Below, in pieces: positions 34,521 through 46,689 of a stretch of 64,000 nucleotides of DNA (positions are counted from its first letter, which is position 1; the number at the start of each line of letters is the position of its first letter). Below the pieces are notes generated by a model. The model saw nothing but the letters and a program-made list of their open reading frames with translations. It had not been told where the DNA came from and searched no databases. The DNA comes from Platycnemis pennipes (taxonomy: Eukaryota > Arthropoda > Insecta > Odonata > Platycnemididae): the NCBI GenBank assembly GCA_933228895.1, contig OW121852.1, positions 110,149,544-110,213,543 on the forward strand. The letters run 5' to 3'. Made by a program: the position numbers and the translations under genes.

Positions 34521-35711
34521 TGATATGGAGAGGTTCCACATGCTTTAGCCTGAAACCGTTAGTCATACATTATATGCCTAGTGAGTTTCACTGGATTACA
34601 CAGCACTCGGCGCGATATTGAAGTTAGGGTCTCGGTCAAGACGGATGCATTTTTCTGTGTGGAATACTTGCACAGGTGTGAATATCAACGAGAAAGGCTA
34701 ACCGTAGTCAGATGACATTCCCTTCAATGTGTACTAAATTATAGGTTAGATCATAAAAAGAATATTGGAGAGCTTAGTTAAATTTTTAAGTTCGGTAAGT
34801 CATTTTCTCCTAAGGACGCAATAATGGACGATAATATATTGAATCGAAGCTACCAGAACGATAATCGGGATACGTAACATAGCCTTTAAAATATTTCGCA
34901 AGTCTGCATGAAACTCCTAACATACGACGAATAACCTAGATTGTTTTAAATATTTCCTTGGATGATTGCACCGGATTTGTGTGATGATTGTCCACCCTCA
35001 TGATAATTTGAAATTAGAAGCAAAGTTGCGGATTAAACTACTGAGTTTCTTCGGAAAATACATGTGACCAAACAGTAACACCTGTAATACTCCAACAAAT
35101 ATTATGATTGTTTTTCGACGGCATGCTCGGTGTCATTAAAACCACTCCAACCAAACCTTTACCGTCGCTATCAGGGTACTGCGTGGAAGTAATTACGAAA
35201 GAAACAAGATTCCTTCGCGCAGGCAGATGAGAGGGCTGGGCAGGATGCGAGACGTACTGCCCAGGGGCGGGAATCCGACCTTTTATCGGTTGTCTCCCAC
35301 GCCAGTCACGATCGATGGGCCCTGGGGAGACCCCCCACCCTTCGCACCCTAACCCCCGTCCTCGCATCAAATGAGGAGGGCGTGACAACCCTTTAACGAC
35401 AAGAACTAATTACATACGAAATCTCTCGAAGATTCTGGACCAAATTAAGGACACGTTTAGCTATCAACGACACATCCTTTGACCAAAAGCATAAATGCAC
35501 CCTGAAATAGGACAAAGGCCATTGCTCTTTCGAACCATTCCGGGATACGTTGAGTTAATTCTGACTCGAGTGAATCAGGATACAATCCCCGGCCCAATTT
35601 ATGAACCCGTGTAACAGTTTTTAACGAAAAAAGTCGAGATCCTGAACGGATAGTTTAAGGGTAAACGTAATCATTTACATTAGGCGTCACTTCTAGAAAA
35701 TGTAGGATATT

Positions 35712-35905
35712 ACATCTACATCTATGTAATATCCAGCGAGCCACCACGAGGGTGTGTGGCAGGGGGTGAAGATCACCAAACCAGCACTATTGACATTCAA
35801 CTAGGATATTTAATGGAGACATGCTAGCTAATAGGGTCACATGTTGCTAGATGGCTAGTATCTACATAATAAGAAAGGGATTATTGGTTATCATTACATG
35901 CATAG
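35712..35905 (-). mobile_element. LINE 3' end, solo
   Basis: ACATCTACATCTATG tail remnant, then GCGAGCCACCACGAGGGTGT. About 190 bp of the LINE 3' region in minus orientation. Confidence 0.75.
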
Positions 35906-36149
35906 CATGTATATTATTGCTTATGCAATTTACTCACAATTCAAATCACTGAATACGTTTGTCTAAACCATGACCAGTGGTTTTTGAATAGTGCGTGCGT
36001 ATTAAAAAGCGCTTCTACTTAACCAGCATGGATTCCCAGCATGAAGACAGAATTCACCTGTTAATAACCCCCGCCCTTTAAGAGATTTATTCATCCTGTT
36101 TGAAACTCACATCAGTGACTTCTCAGAAAGTTTTGGAGAGCAGATAATC

Positions 36150-36250
36150 GCAGATCTGGGGATGAACTTGGGATGTACTGAGACATGAACGGGTTTTGAA
36201 CCCGAGCCATTCGGTCAGCTTTAGAGTGCTCCTCTCACTAAGTTACCGCA
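36150..36250 (-). repeat. tRNA-like relic
   Basis: The minus strand reads GGTAACTTAGTGAGAGGAGC, then CTCGGGTTCAAAACCCG, a possible A/B box pair with a perfect T-arm-like hairpin. Weak. Confidence 0.35.
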
Positions 36251-36465
36251 CACAGAAGTACGTTCACACACATATGACGAAATCTCCAGCCATGCAGGAA
36301 ACACTGCGTAAGACAATGGTTTGTTGATTGAAAAACCTCTCTTTACATAATAGCCTATTTTACGCGACCGCATAACTATCACAGCAGTAGAGTATAATTT
36401 TGATCTAATGCCCTACGAATCCCACTTCGCTCCTTTCAGCTGAAAGGTGGGTTTACAATACATAC

Positions 36466-37602
36466 ATGAAAAATTACGTCCAGTTTAGCTTAAATAAAGA
36501 CGTTGTATGTGGGGTAAAAGAATTCTTAAGTGGGCGAGAGCAGAGGGTTGTCATAGATGGTATTATGTCGGACACAATCAAAGTCACATCGGGAGTTCCC
36601 CAGGGTAGCGTAGTAGGTCCGCTTCTATTTCTTTTATACATAAACGATTTGGGTACCGTAGTTAGTAGTAAGCTTAGACTTTTTGCAGGTAGTGTATAGG
36701 GGTATATAAAAAGAAGAAGACAAGAAATCGCTTATCAAGGATTTAGATGCAATTCAAGAGTGGTGCGACGAATGGCAGTTAGAGCTTAACCTTAAAAAGT
36801 GTGTAGCTATTACTTTTTGGAGGAGGAATAATTCGATACGGCGATCCTATAAAATTAGTAACACGAAGATCGAAAGCGTTGAAACCATAAGGTATTAAGG
36901 TGTAACAATCACTAAAGATTTATCGTGGGGAAGACACATCCGGGAAATATGCGGCCGAGCGAAGATAGGATTTATAAAAAAAGTACTTGGAAAATGTGAT
37001 GAGAAGACAAAAGAGCGATGTTACTTTTCTCTAGTTAGGCCCCACCTTGAGTATGCAGCCAGTGCATGGGATCCGAATGAATTAGGTTTCATCAGAGAGC
37101 TAGACAGTGTGCAGCGTAGAGCAGCTAGGTTCGTTAAAAGGTGCCACGATAGGTTGAGTAGTGTTTCAGAATTAATACAAGAATTAGGGTGGGAATCATT
37201 ATCAGAGAGTAGGTTTGTACAGATTAAATTTATAAGATAAGTTTCAATCGGATAGCTTTACAGAAGATGTTAGGCACAAATTAAAAACACCAGCGTATTA
37301 TGCTAGATTCGACCACTAAGATTAGAGAGATAGATAGCCGTACTGATAGATTCAAAATGGCATTTTTCCCTCGTACTATAAGAGAACAGAATAGGCAGCA
37401 TAGCAAAGGGATAGGTAGGGGAAATATTTTAGAGTAGTCTGTAGTGCATGATGCATGTATTACTCTCGTAAATACTATAGATACAAACAATCTAGTTGCA
37501 TGTGACCCTATAGTTGCTTGTTTGCATGTCAATAGCGCATACTTAGTGATCTTCACACACACCCCCGCGGTGGCTTGCAGGGTATCGCGTGGATGTAGAT
37601 GA
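36466..37602 (+). pseudogene. LINE (CR1/L2-like) RT, 5'-truncated and broken
   Basis: Begins in the RT palm with VKEFLSGREQRVVIDG and [20 protein letters not shown] (RT motifs 4-5), continues through thumb and C-terminal blocks with stops and frameshifts, and ends in GGTGGCTTGCAGGGTATCG and GATGTAGATG. Compared with 41310-42396 about 8 bases are missing right at the FADD catalytic motif (TTTGCAG joins GTAGTG). Roughly 90% identical to that copy. Not active. Confidence 0.85.
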
Positions 37603-37765
37603 ATTGGCCTGGTCGGTAAAGCGATGGCCTGGCAACCCAAAGGTCGCGGGGTAGAATTCCGCTCGGGGTATGATGATGTGTTTGTCCATGGGTTAAAATC
37701 TTAGGTTAGACGGTGCGATATAACCTTAACCGTTGGATCACCTAAAAGACCCAGTTAGGTCAACT
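37603..37765 (+). repeat. tRNA-derived SINE, abutting a LINE tail
   Basis: The head has TGGTCGGTAAAGCGATGG and GGTCGCGGGGTAGAATTCC as A and B box relics. The body has GTGTTTGTCC, GGGTTAAAATCTTAGG and CCTAAAAGACCCA, shared with 48428-48535. It starts at the end of the LINE tail in the same orientation. Confidence 0.65.
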
Positions 37766-38569
37766 CATAATTTGACAAAACTCTAACGAGCGTTCCACAG
37801 GATAAAAAATTCTAGCATGACATGTATCACTGTACCGTAGCATCTTCGGTACGACCCGTACCGTACCTGAAACAGTAACAGGGTACTAGTACCTCTTTTC
37901 CTAGTCCTTCCATTAAGTATGGAATTTCGCAATGTCTCGTTAGCAAGAATGAACTACGTATATGCGTACACGAATGCCCTCTAACCTCCACGCTTACTGC
38001 TAAGTACCGATACAAAGAATGGCGGTAATTTACATCGAACTGGAGATAAAATATCAGCCACGTAAACATACGCGATGAGTCGATTATTAAATAGGTGAGA
38101 AGAACGCACCACCCATTTGTGAGGTTTCAAAAGAAAGGTGAATGAGCGAGGTTAAGCAGGGAATTAAGCAAAAAAAAGTTGGGTTGACCTCGCCTACGCC
38201 ACGCGTCCTAGAGCTTCTATTTGGACTGTCCTTGCCGTCTGATCAAGACGGGGAGTATCAAGGGCGGAAGGGGGAGGACAGAGGAAGGAAGTGAGCTAAC
38301 GCTCAGCAAAGCTGGGGACTCTGCTCCCACGCCAATGGCACACACCCGGCACTCTGGACAACCGCAGAGTGCGATAATACCAGGAAAAAAAATTAACATT
38401 TGCAACGATCCAAAAGCCATAGCTACCTGAGTAACTCTCATGTACTTTTAACTTTCTGGTAAATGCATCGAGAGTGGGCAAAAAATCAGGCCAAACCTTC
38501 GAATTTAAATAACCGAATTCAGGCGTTATGTATCAGTCCATAATCTACTTCGATTCACAACGCGCTCCG

Positions 38570-41181
38570 ATGACTTACCTCAATTTCAAGGGAAATGAAA
38601 ATGGTGTCATGACACGAAACGTGTCGTGAATTAAGTTGGATTGTGGAGAGTAAAATTGCATTTCTTTTTTGCTTATTGGAATCTGCTAGGGGAATTTGTT
38701 TCCCCAGGGAAATATGTTTCAAATCTTCGAAAAATTTAATTATTTTCTGATGATAGATGTACTATATAGTCTCACTCTCGCCCCAATTAGAGTCAGTTTA
38801 ATTTTATTATGATAAAATACTCTGAATCTTTTCATTACAATAATGAAAATACTCAATCAATGACTAGTTACACCGACGTTGCGGATCGTATTCGATCGAT
38901 ATGGACTTCTTGCGGCCACTAAAGTCACAAATGGTAAAGAACTCCAATAACGGCAAAAGGATACCATAAATATATTTAAAGCCTTCGCAACACTCGGCGA
39001 ACGGGTTCCAAGACTTTTAAATCTTATAGCTCAATCCAATACTTATGTGGCGTTTATTCAACTGGCCATGACAGTGCCATCACACTCTTTCTAGGTGATT
39101 TAAGATCGGCTGACGATGTTTATAGTACTACATACATTTCCCTCGCGACTTTAATAAGCAAGGGATCACGGAAAAAGAAAGCCAAGTCTGATATACTCGA
39201 TGGTATCGGCCGTAACGTGGTAGAAAAGATTTATTATAAAACATCAAACACATGATTTGCCAAATATGAAGTAAAATTACGGCGTAATTATTGACTGACA
39301 AGAGCATAATTATGCGGTTGTAGAAAAAGGCATTCTGGAGCGTCGGCAGTAATTAAAATGGAACCCTATTATGAAAAATGTTTCATCTAGACGTTGTACC
39401 ATCTTGACGATATTTGACGATAATCTATTACAGCTTCCGAATGGTTGAAGCATATTTTCAAAATCAAAAGCGTAAAAGGAATAACATTTCATGTATTTGA
39501 GATTAAAAGGTATCATAAAAATATTGTTTAAAATACGAATAGAAAATCACTGATTACAGAAAAATACAGGGAATATCAACACTACGATACCAGTTATTCT
39601 TGAGGTAGTTTCCATTGACAAGGAAACCTCACTTGGTATGACTACTGTTGGATGATAGGGCTACAATTTACCGAACGATCATAAATGAAGAGGAAAATCA
39701 AACTTCCTGGCTACGGAAACATGATTATACCTGTAGAAACTCATATACTTAGCTTAAAAATTTACGAAATACTACCTACTCTGGGTCATGCTACAAGGTT
39801 AACTAAATTCGTTATTAGTTTTGATAAATCATTAATATTTTCATGTCTTCTCATTACGATTCAATATTTCTCTTTTTACATAGTAATACTTTTAAAAAAT
39901 ATTTTGGGGCCAGAATCAGATATAAAATATTCATATGATTTTAAATTAATTATTTTCGAGTTCAAGGCCCATTTCTAGCACGACCCATGTCGTGCATCGA
40001 AAAAATAATGAATTTTCTACGAATACTATCATGTTTCCCGGGTGAAAATGTTTGGTTCTCTTTTTTATTTACGTCATTTCGGAAATCGTAGCCCCTTTTT
40101 TACCGAATTTACTCACACCAAATGAGGCTCAATTGGTAGTAAGCCGGATTTAAATGAGGATTTCTGTGATCACAAGAAAACATAAGCGTAACTATGTAAG
40201 TAATTTACTAAGCAAACTAAAACAGAAGCTAATTCTTCCTGTCAGGCGACGCCAAGATTACCCTAAAAATGCACTATCGAAGGAAAGGTTATGGATCTCA
40301 ACGATGCAATGCACCATTCAATAGTTCCTTGGCCAAAAAGAAATTTTATTACGGTTTTCTTCTCACACCATCACCTATACTTTCCACTGAAAACTTTTCG
40401 GGGACTTTTTTTCTGGGATTTCAAAGTGCCTTGGGGTTTAGGAGTTACGTGAAGCGTATTTTCCTGGAATTTGGATAGCGTTATGAAATCTAAGACCCAG
40501 GCGAGTAAGCAAGAAAAATACACTAAAATATTCATAACGGGCCTTCGCCATTCCAGGGAGTTAAACACACTTACTCTGGAAAATTCATAACACGGCCTAG
40601 TTTTTATCACTGAATACAGTCCGAGTCAAATTTTAATCGAATTAATTAACCTCTCACGTACATACGTAGGCGCATTGGCCTTTTACGCAAATGAGAAAGG
40701 TCGTCCAAAATTAGTCCATCGCAGAGCTGGAAGAGGGGTACATTTTTTACCTAGCCATAGAAATTCCAATTCCGCGTAGCTATACAAAAAGGGTGCCGTT
40801 TCTTCGGTCGATAGCTAGATCATTTTCAATGATTTTTCCTTCTTTGATAGTCTTCAACACAAATAATTCTTTAACAACAAAATGTTAAACACCTCATCAT
40901 ATCTCGTACATCTTCGATTGACGCTTTCTGCGAATTTTTCTTCTATTTCCTTGAATCCACTACTGTATCAAAATTTTCTACTTTTCCTATCCAGATCATT
41001 TGTACTACAACTTCCACCATTTACCATACTACCTATAAGAAAGAGCTTAAGGATGTCATGCCAAAAGTGATAAAGGCCCTTCCCCGGAGCACTAAACAAG
41101 GCATGACTACAATTTAATGTCGCAGGTATTCGATATGGCTAAGCGTTGATGCGTTAATTATGCACAGGTTTCAAAGAATAT
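38570..41181. other. No supported gene
   Basis: Short frames without recognisable similarity. At about 38600-38680 there is TGACACGAAACGTGTCGTG followed by GGAGAGTAAAATTGC, resembling one arm of the inverted-repeat element at 20539, perhaps a decayed relative. Confidence 0.35.
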
Positions 41182-41303
41182 GGGCCATATTCAGAATCTC
41201 AACTAGCCTTGCTTCCACTGCAAACGTACAAAAATATCTACTTCGAGTCAAATTGGTGTGCAGATTCACCCTGCAAAGTTGATATTATATATCAACTTTG
41301 CAG
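41182..41303. mobile_element. Truncated MITE ending in a perfect hairpin
   Basis: Starts GGGCCATATTCAGAATCTCA, matching (reversed) the right end of the MITE at 42517-42669 and aligning with it for about 100 bp. It then breaks at a perfect 14-bp inverted repeat (CTGCAAAGTTGATA, loop TTATA, TATCAACTTTGCAG) at 41271-41303, beyond which LINE sequence begins. Confidence 0.65.
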
Positions 41304-41309
41304 CATAGC

Positions 41310-42396
41310 AACATATAGATGGTATCATGTCGGACACAATCGAAGTCACATCGGGAGTTCCCCAGGGTAGCGTAGTAGGTCCGCTTCTATTTCTTTTATA
41401 CATAAACGATTTGGGTACCGTAGTTAGTAGTAACCTTAAGACTTTTTGCAGACGATGCGGTAGTGTATAGGAGTATATCTAAAGAAGAAGACAGGGAATC
41501 GCTTAGCAAGGATTTAGATGCAATTCAAGAGTGGAGCGACAAATGGCAGTTAGAACTCAACCTTGAAAAGTGTGTAGCTATCAATTTTTGGAGAAGGAAT
41601 AATTCGATAGAGCAATCCTATAGAATTAATAACACGAAGATCGAAAACGTTGAAACCGTAAGATATTTAGGTGTAACAAACACTAAAGATTTATCGTGGG
41701 GTAGACACATCCGGGAAATATGCGGCCGAGCGAAGAGAAAGCTAGGATTTATAAAAAGAGTACTTGGGAAATGTGATGAGAAGACAAAAGAGCGATGCTA
41801 CTTTTCTCTAGTTAGGCCCCACCTTGAGTATGCAGCCAGTGTATGGGATCCTAATGAATTAGGTTTGATGAGAGAACTAGACAGTGTGCAGCGTAGAGCA
41901 GCTAGGTTCGTCAAAAGGTGTTACGATAGGTTGAGTAGTGTATCAGAATTAATACAAGAATTACGGTGGGAATCATTATCAGAGCGTAGGTTAAAGTTCA
42001 GATTAAATCTATTAGAGAAATTTCAATCGGATAGCTTTACTGAAGATGTTAGGCACATATTAAAAACACCAGCGTATTATGCTAGATTCGACCAGCCAAA
42101 TAAGATTAGAGAGATAGATAGTCGTACAGATAGATTCAAAATGTCATTTTTCCCCCGTACTATAAGAGAACAGAATAGGCAGCATAGGAGAGGGATAGGT
42201 AGGGGAAATATTTTAGAGTATTATGTAGTGCATGATGCATTTCTTACCCCTTAAATACTGTAGACACTAACAATCAAGTTGCATGAGACAATATAGTTGC
42301 TAGTTTGCATGTTAGTAGTGCATGCCTGGTGATCTTCACCCCCTGCCACACACCCTCGCGGTGGCTTGCAGGGTATCGTATAGATGTAGATGTAGA
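41310..42396 (+). pseudogene. LINE (CR1/L2-like) RT, best-preserved copy
   Basis: 5'-truncated inside the RT palm ([19 protein letters not shown]). One extra base before [11 protein letters not shown] breaks the frame, after which 263 codons are open: DLDAIQEWSDKWQLELNLEK, VRYLGVTNTKDLSW, SLVRPHLEYAASVWDP, ELDSVQRRAARFVK, FFPRTIREQN. These are the usual thumb and C-terminal blocks of CR1/L2-type non-LTR proteins. The 3' UTR ends in the family hallmark CCCTGCCACACACCCTCGCG, then GATGTAGATGTAGAT. Apparently the youngest copy in the window. Confidence 0.9.
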
Positions 42397-42516
42397 TGAT
42401 ATTACCAAACTTTATACCGTTTCGAACCACATCGAGGAGTATCTGTAAGCTCTTTTTAGCTCGTAATAGATATTTTACGACCTAATCAGAAGAAGTACGA
42501 CTGTATTTGAGATTAT

Positions 42517-42669
42517 GGGCCATATTAAAAATCGCAACACTGTTCTCGGCGTCAAGCTAAGTAATGCCACCTCTGCAGGTAGAATCAGTACACTAATTCG
42601 ACTCATAGTACGGCTTTTACGACGCAAGCAGTAGAAGCGAGACTTTAGTTGAGATTCTGAATATGGCCC
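42517..42669. mobile_element. Short TIR MITE (GGGCCATATT ends)
   Basis: The left end GGGCCATATTAAAAATCGCA and the right end (reversed GGGCCATATTCAGAATCTCA) match for about 24 bases. 153 bp, no coding capacity. A truncated relative lies at 41182. Its right end touches the TAA of the next MITE. Confidence 0.65.
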
Positions 42670-43114
42670 TAAAGTCCGTTTCACACGATACTTGATCCAG
42701 CACAAGACCTAGTGTGCTAGCCGCTACTTGATATTTGAGGACGGAATCTAGCATGATTGGAATCCTGCTAGGAGGTTTCACACGATCATCCACCTTGTGC
42801 TTGCTATGAAGCGTTATTCCGTATGATTCAATACATTCTCTTCTCTACGACCGTGTTCAATACTAATTAAAAAAAGAGAAGATCGCACAGCGTCTGTAAA
42901 GTGAACGTGATTGGTAGATGGCCACTGGGTCCTATTGGGTCTAGTAGCAAACTAGTACCGCATAAAGTAGGAAATCCGGTAGCTCAGCGAGTATACTAGC
43001 GATCATGCTTGCCAGCCAGTATACTGGTTATATTCACACGATACTGGAAAGCTAATATATTATCGAGTATCCTCGACCTTGTGCTGGATCAAGTGTCGGG
43101 TGAAACGGGCTTAA
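42670..43114. mobile_element. PIF/Harbinger-type MITE with TAA duplication
   Basis: The element is 42673-43111, with ends AGTCCGTTTCACACGATACT and (reversed) AGCCCGTTTCACCCGACACT, both continuing TGATCCAGCACAAG. TIRs are about 35 bp, and TAA lies on both sides. Internal copies of TTTCACACGAT and TTCACACGATACTGG hint at composite structure. Confidence 0.8.
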
Positions 43115-43339
43115 GACACGTCTCTCTCGAGTTCGAAAGTAGATAGGGAGTTGGTGACAGAGAGCGCAGAGAGAGGCGATGATTTCCGCGCGTCAATGCA
43201 GCACTCGACGACGAAAAAATCCCTTCATGGCAGTCAAAACAGCGTGGGGCTCCCATCGCATTGAACGATCAGTCCCTTGCCGAAGGGACTGAGGGATTGG
43301 GAGGGGACGCGAGGCATAGGGAGGGCCTCTCCAGAGCTA

Positions 43340-43440
43340 CGGGAAAGGGGTTGGGAGGGGGGGGATAGGGGTTGGGAGGGGGGGGGAAAGGGGTTGGGAG
43401 GGGGGGGGAAAGGGGTTGGGAGGGGGGGGGAAAGAGGGCA
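43340..43440. repeat. G-rich minisatellite, about 22-bp unit
   Basis: Four units of a GGGGTTGGGAGGGGGGGGGAAA type sequence, with the TTGGG step at 43351, 43372, 43394 and 43416. Many runs of three or more G on the plus strand, so G-quadruplex formation is likely. The long minus-strand proline-rich frames across it are composition artefacts. Confidence 0.85.
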
Positions 43441-46301
43441 GAAACGAGAAAATGAGTAGTCTCCCGCCTGCAGATGCTGACAGCTCCCAATGAAGAAGAC
43501 ATTTGGGACCATTTTGGCAGCATTTGGGATCCAACTCAAACGAGGAAAGACAAAAAAATTACGGATGAAAAAGAAATGACACTAAGTCGAGTTTCCGTGT
43601 TTTTTTCCCGCTAGTACATTCGAGAATAATTAATGAATTCTGCCCGGCATGCAATGGAGTACGCGCCTGCCAATATTCCTTCCAGTTCTATGAAAAACGC
43701 ACCAATGACAATTTTTTCCCAGGCGCCGGAGTTGAAAATTGAGAAATTCGCATGCTGTGCTCGAGAACGAAGTTGATCACTTCCGCCATTACGTTGCTTG
43801 AAATAAGATGATATACGCACGGAAAACATAGAAGTAAATGACAGCTCTCTATTTTTATACTTTTTTACATATATAGAATTTATCGAAGACTAGTTCAAAT
43901 GAGATTCAAATTTTTCAAATCTTAACGAGACTAGTCGTCAATAAATTATTTGTAAAAGAGGAAAATTGCTAAATTGTTATTAACCATAGAACAGTTCTGC
44001 CAACTCATGCCTGAAACTGTATTATATAGCAAATAGTATTGGAATATTTAGCAAGTTACACAGCAGATTACGCCAGGCATTCAATAAAAACATATGCAAC
44101 TCGATGAGAACATTAGTTAATCGGCTAACTTATACATTCTACTGCTCATATCACACCGTAGAAATTATTCCACCGAGACAAAAGCCACAAAAATTATTGC
44201 AACTATCAGAAACTCCACTGTTTTTGCCAAAATATGATAAATTAATGTTAAAACGCAGGTTTCCGCGGTGTTGATCTGATATTAAGCTGTTGTATCACTC
44301 CAAACATAACACTGCGAAATACGCCGTGGTGCAAAACTTAACATGAAAAATTAATGCTTTTCATTCCGTTCTTTTTAATCTAGTTACGGTCCAGTGATTC
44401 GTGCAATATTAATCGCTGGAAAATTAACTGAACACAGAATGACTTTACTTTGTTGCACGTCTTCAAAAATAAATTTCAGGAAACAAAACGGCATTGAATA
44501 GTCTCATGTAACGTGCATAGACTTTACAGCAGAAGCTCCATAAATGGCCTCTCAAAAATAAACGTAGACGTATCGGATCATGATCGTCTCAATCATGAAC
44601 GATAAACCCGCGGATTAGTGGAGAAAATTACCAGAAGGGTGGTGGGAGGCTACGGAAATCACTCCCGTTGTCTCCACATCCATCAATCTCCTTCGGACGC
44701 CGCACTTCGACCCGACTCGATTCGAACGGCCCCTTAAAGACGGTCGGTCATTAAGGAAGAGGCCTGAGCGAGTGGGAGATAGGGAGCCTGCCTCTCAAGT
44801 GGTAGACAAACGTTTCGCCTCGTGACTTGAGTGGACCTCAAGTCTCCAAAGAAGGGTCTTCAACGACTTGGGGCGAAATGGCAAGGGATCTTGACCCGGG
44901 ATCGACCGAGCTTGGCTCAATAGCAATGAGGCGAACGTATCGACGCTGGAATAATAGGTGTGTTACGGCCGATGCAAGGGCAGCTGCAGAACTGCTATCT
45001 TTTATTTCTCCTCTCCTTAGCTGGTCAGACTACACGTTCAGGGAGGACCTTTTCAGCATAGAGTGCACTTCCTAATGCTTTCAGTCAGCGTTTCCCAATT
45101 TATGCGCAGCGAATGAGAGATATGAAGCCGAAAAATGTGTCGCAAACATTTTTCAAAACGAAACCAACTTGCACTTCGTTACCACGGAATTCATGTTAGC
45201 GGAAATAAGAATGCAAAATGAATAATCTCTGCGCTTATCATTAGCAAAAACAAACATCATAAAAACATTTGCAAGGACGTGTCTATTACACTTTAGCAAA
45301 ATGACTACATCACATCCTTCAACGAACACATTTATCAAAGGAGGTTTCTTCGTCGGAAAGTTTCATAGTACTAATGTTACTACGGATTTAACTCCATGGG
45401 CGGATGCCTATCATGAAAATAATGGCATGTAGAATTCACTAGCCATATCTCTAATACAAAACAAGACTTTGCATACTTGCGGAAAGAGGATGATCGGAAA
45501 TGAATAGAATTTTGAGATACGGGCGGAAAGAAGGATGGAGACGATTACTGAAATAAAGAGGATGACGAACAAACTGTTATTATCCTCGGTTCAAATTGCC
45601 AGAAAAGCTACGAATTGGTTATTTCGATTTTCATTTCTGTGCCGGACACAGCCATTAATCATGCATTAATTTACATAACTTCACCATTAACTCACTCATA
45701 TTAACTAATACACAACAGAACACAGTAAAGATTTGGTAATGAATAGGATTGTCAATTATCAAACACCAAACTTCTATATTAGGCAGGAGCTACAAAACAG
45801 ACTTTAGAGCTTCAAGATGCAAGGACCTTCATTAATATTTTCGCAGCGAAAACTAATGAGTGAAAAATTTAAGATAACTTTGCAAATGAAGATGCTGTAA
45901 GGGAGATGGCAGGAGAAAATTTTAGCATCGTAGTTAGCCCATTGAGCAAATCCAACACCATAGCACACCAAGGAAAATGATAGCACATCAAGATATTTAA
46001 AAATATGTTTCCTACTGGGGACTAATTGCATTGTAAAATATGAAAAAATTAAACAAATACTCAGGATCTGAAAATCAGGATATTAACAGATAAAACAGCC
46101 ACTTTAATCGATGAGGAAAAGCCCAGGAATAATTTCAACTGTAGGCAGTTTAGTTCGTGATTTATAAAAGTTACGCGGACATTTTCACAAATGTTACAAG
46201 ACGTAAGAAATGAGTAATTAATAAGTTTTTCTCGGACATCTCATGAGGTCGTTTTTTTTATATAGTTAGCCCATTTAGTCTAATCGAAAAAATAAACATT
46301 G
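43441..46301. other. No supported gene; CpG-rich patch at 44.64-45.08 kb
   Basis: The patch (CCGCACTTCGACCCGACTCG and similar) holds an open frame of 82 codons at 44827-45075 without recognisable similarity. It could be an unmethylated regulatory region. Nothing else was recognised. Confidence 0.3.
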
Positions 46302-46689
46302 AAAATCCAATCCAATCAGAATTTTTTTCGCATGGCAATTAATGTGAATTTCACTGCCGTTCACGCGGCAGGATTGAATTATCCTACATTTACCGCCAAG
46401 CGCGGCTTTAGCGCTGGGTGGGGTTCACCTTTGAAGCCCTTTCTCTCTTGCGTTGCCATCCTTGATGGACCGCGAGGGCTCAACATCTAGTGCCTTGAAC
46501 CTCGGTAAAAATTGCCATGCGAATTAAGGATCTTGGGTAGCGTAGTGGTCTGCGCAGTGGCCCGGAAAGCCAAAGGTCCGAGGTTCAATTCCCGGTCCAG
46601 GTGATTTTTTTCGCATGGCGATTAATGTGAATTTCACCGCCGTTCACGCGGCAGGATTGAATTATCCTACACTAAAAATCCAATCTAAT
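46302..46689 (+). repeat. tRNA-derived SINE with duplicated body
   Basis: Flanked by AAAATCCAATCCAAT and AAAATCCAATCTAAT (15-bp duplication, one mismatch). Inside, a 68-bp block (TTTTTTTCGCATGGC to GAATTATCCTACA) occurs at 46321-46388 and again at 46604-46671, offset 283 bp. Between the copies is a tRNA-like head: TAGCGTAGTGGTCTGCGC, then GGTCCGAGGTTCAATTCCCG. The order body, tRNA head, body inside a single duplication indicates a partial dimer transposed as a unit. Confidence 0.75.

Noticed and set aside
43234..43539. Proline-rich minus-strand frames
   Set aside because: All are translations of the G-rich minisatellite in three frames, a composition artefact.
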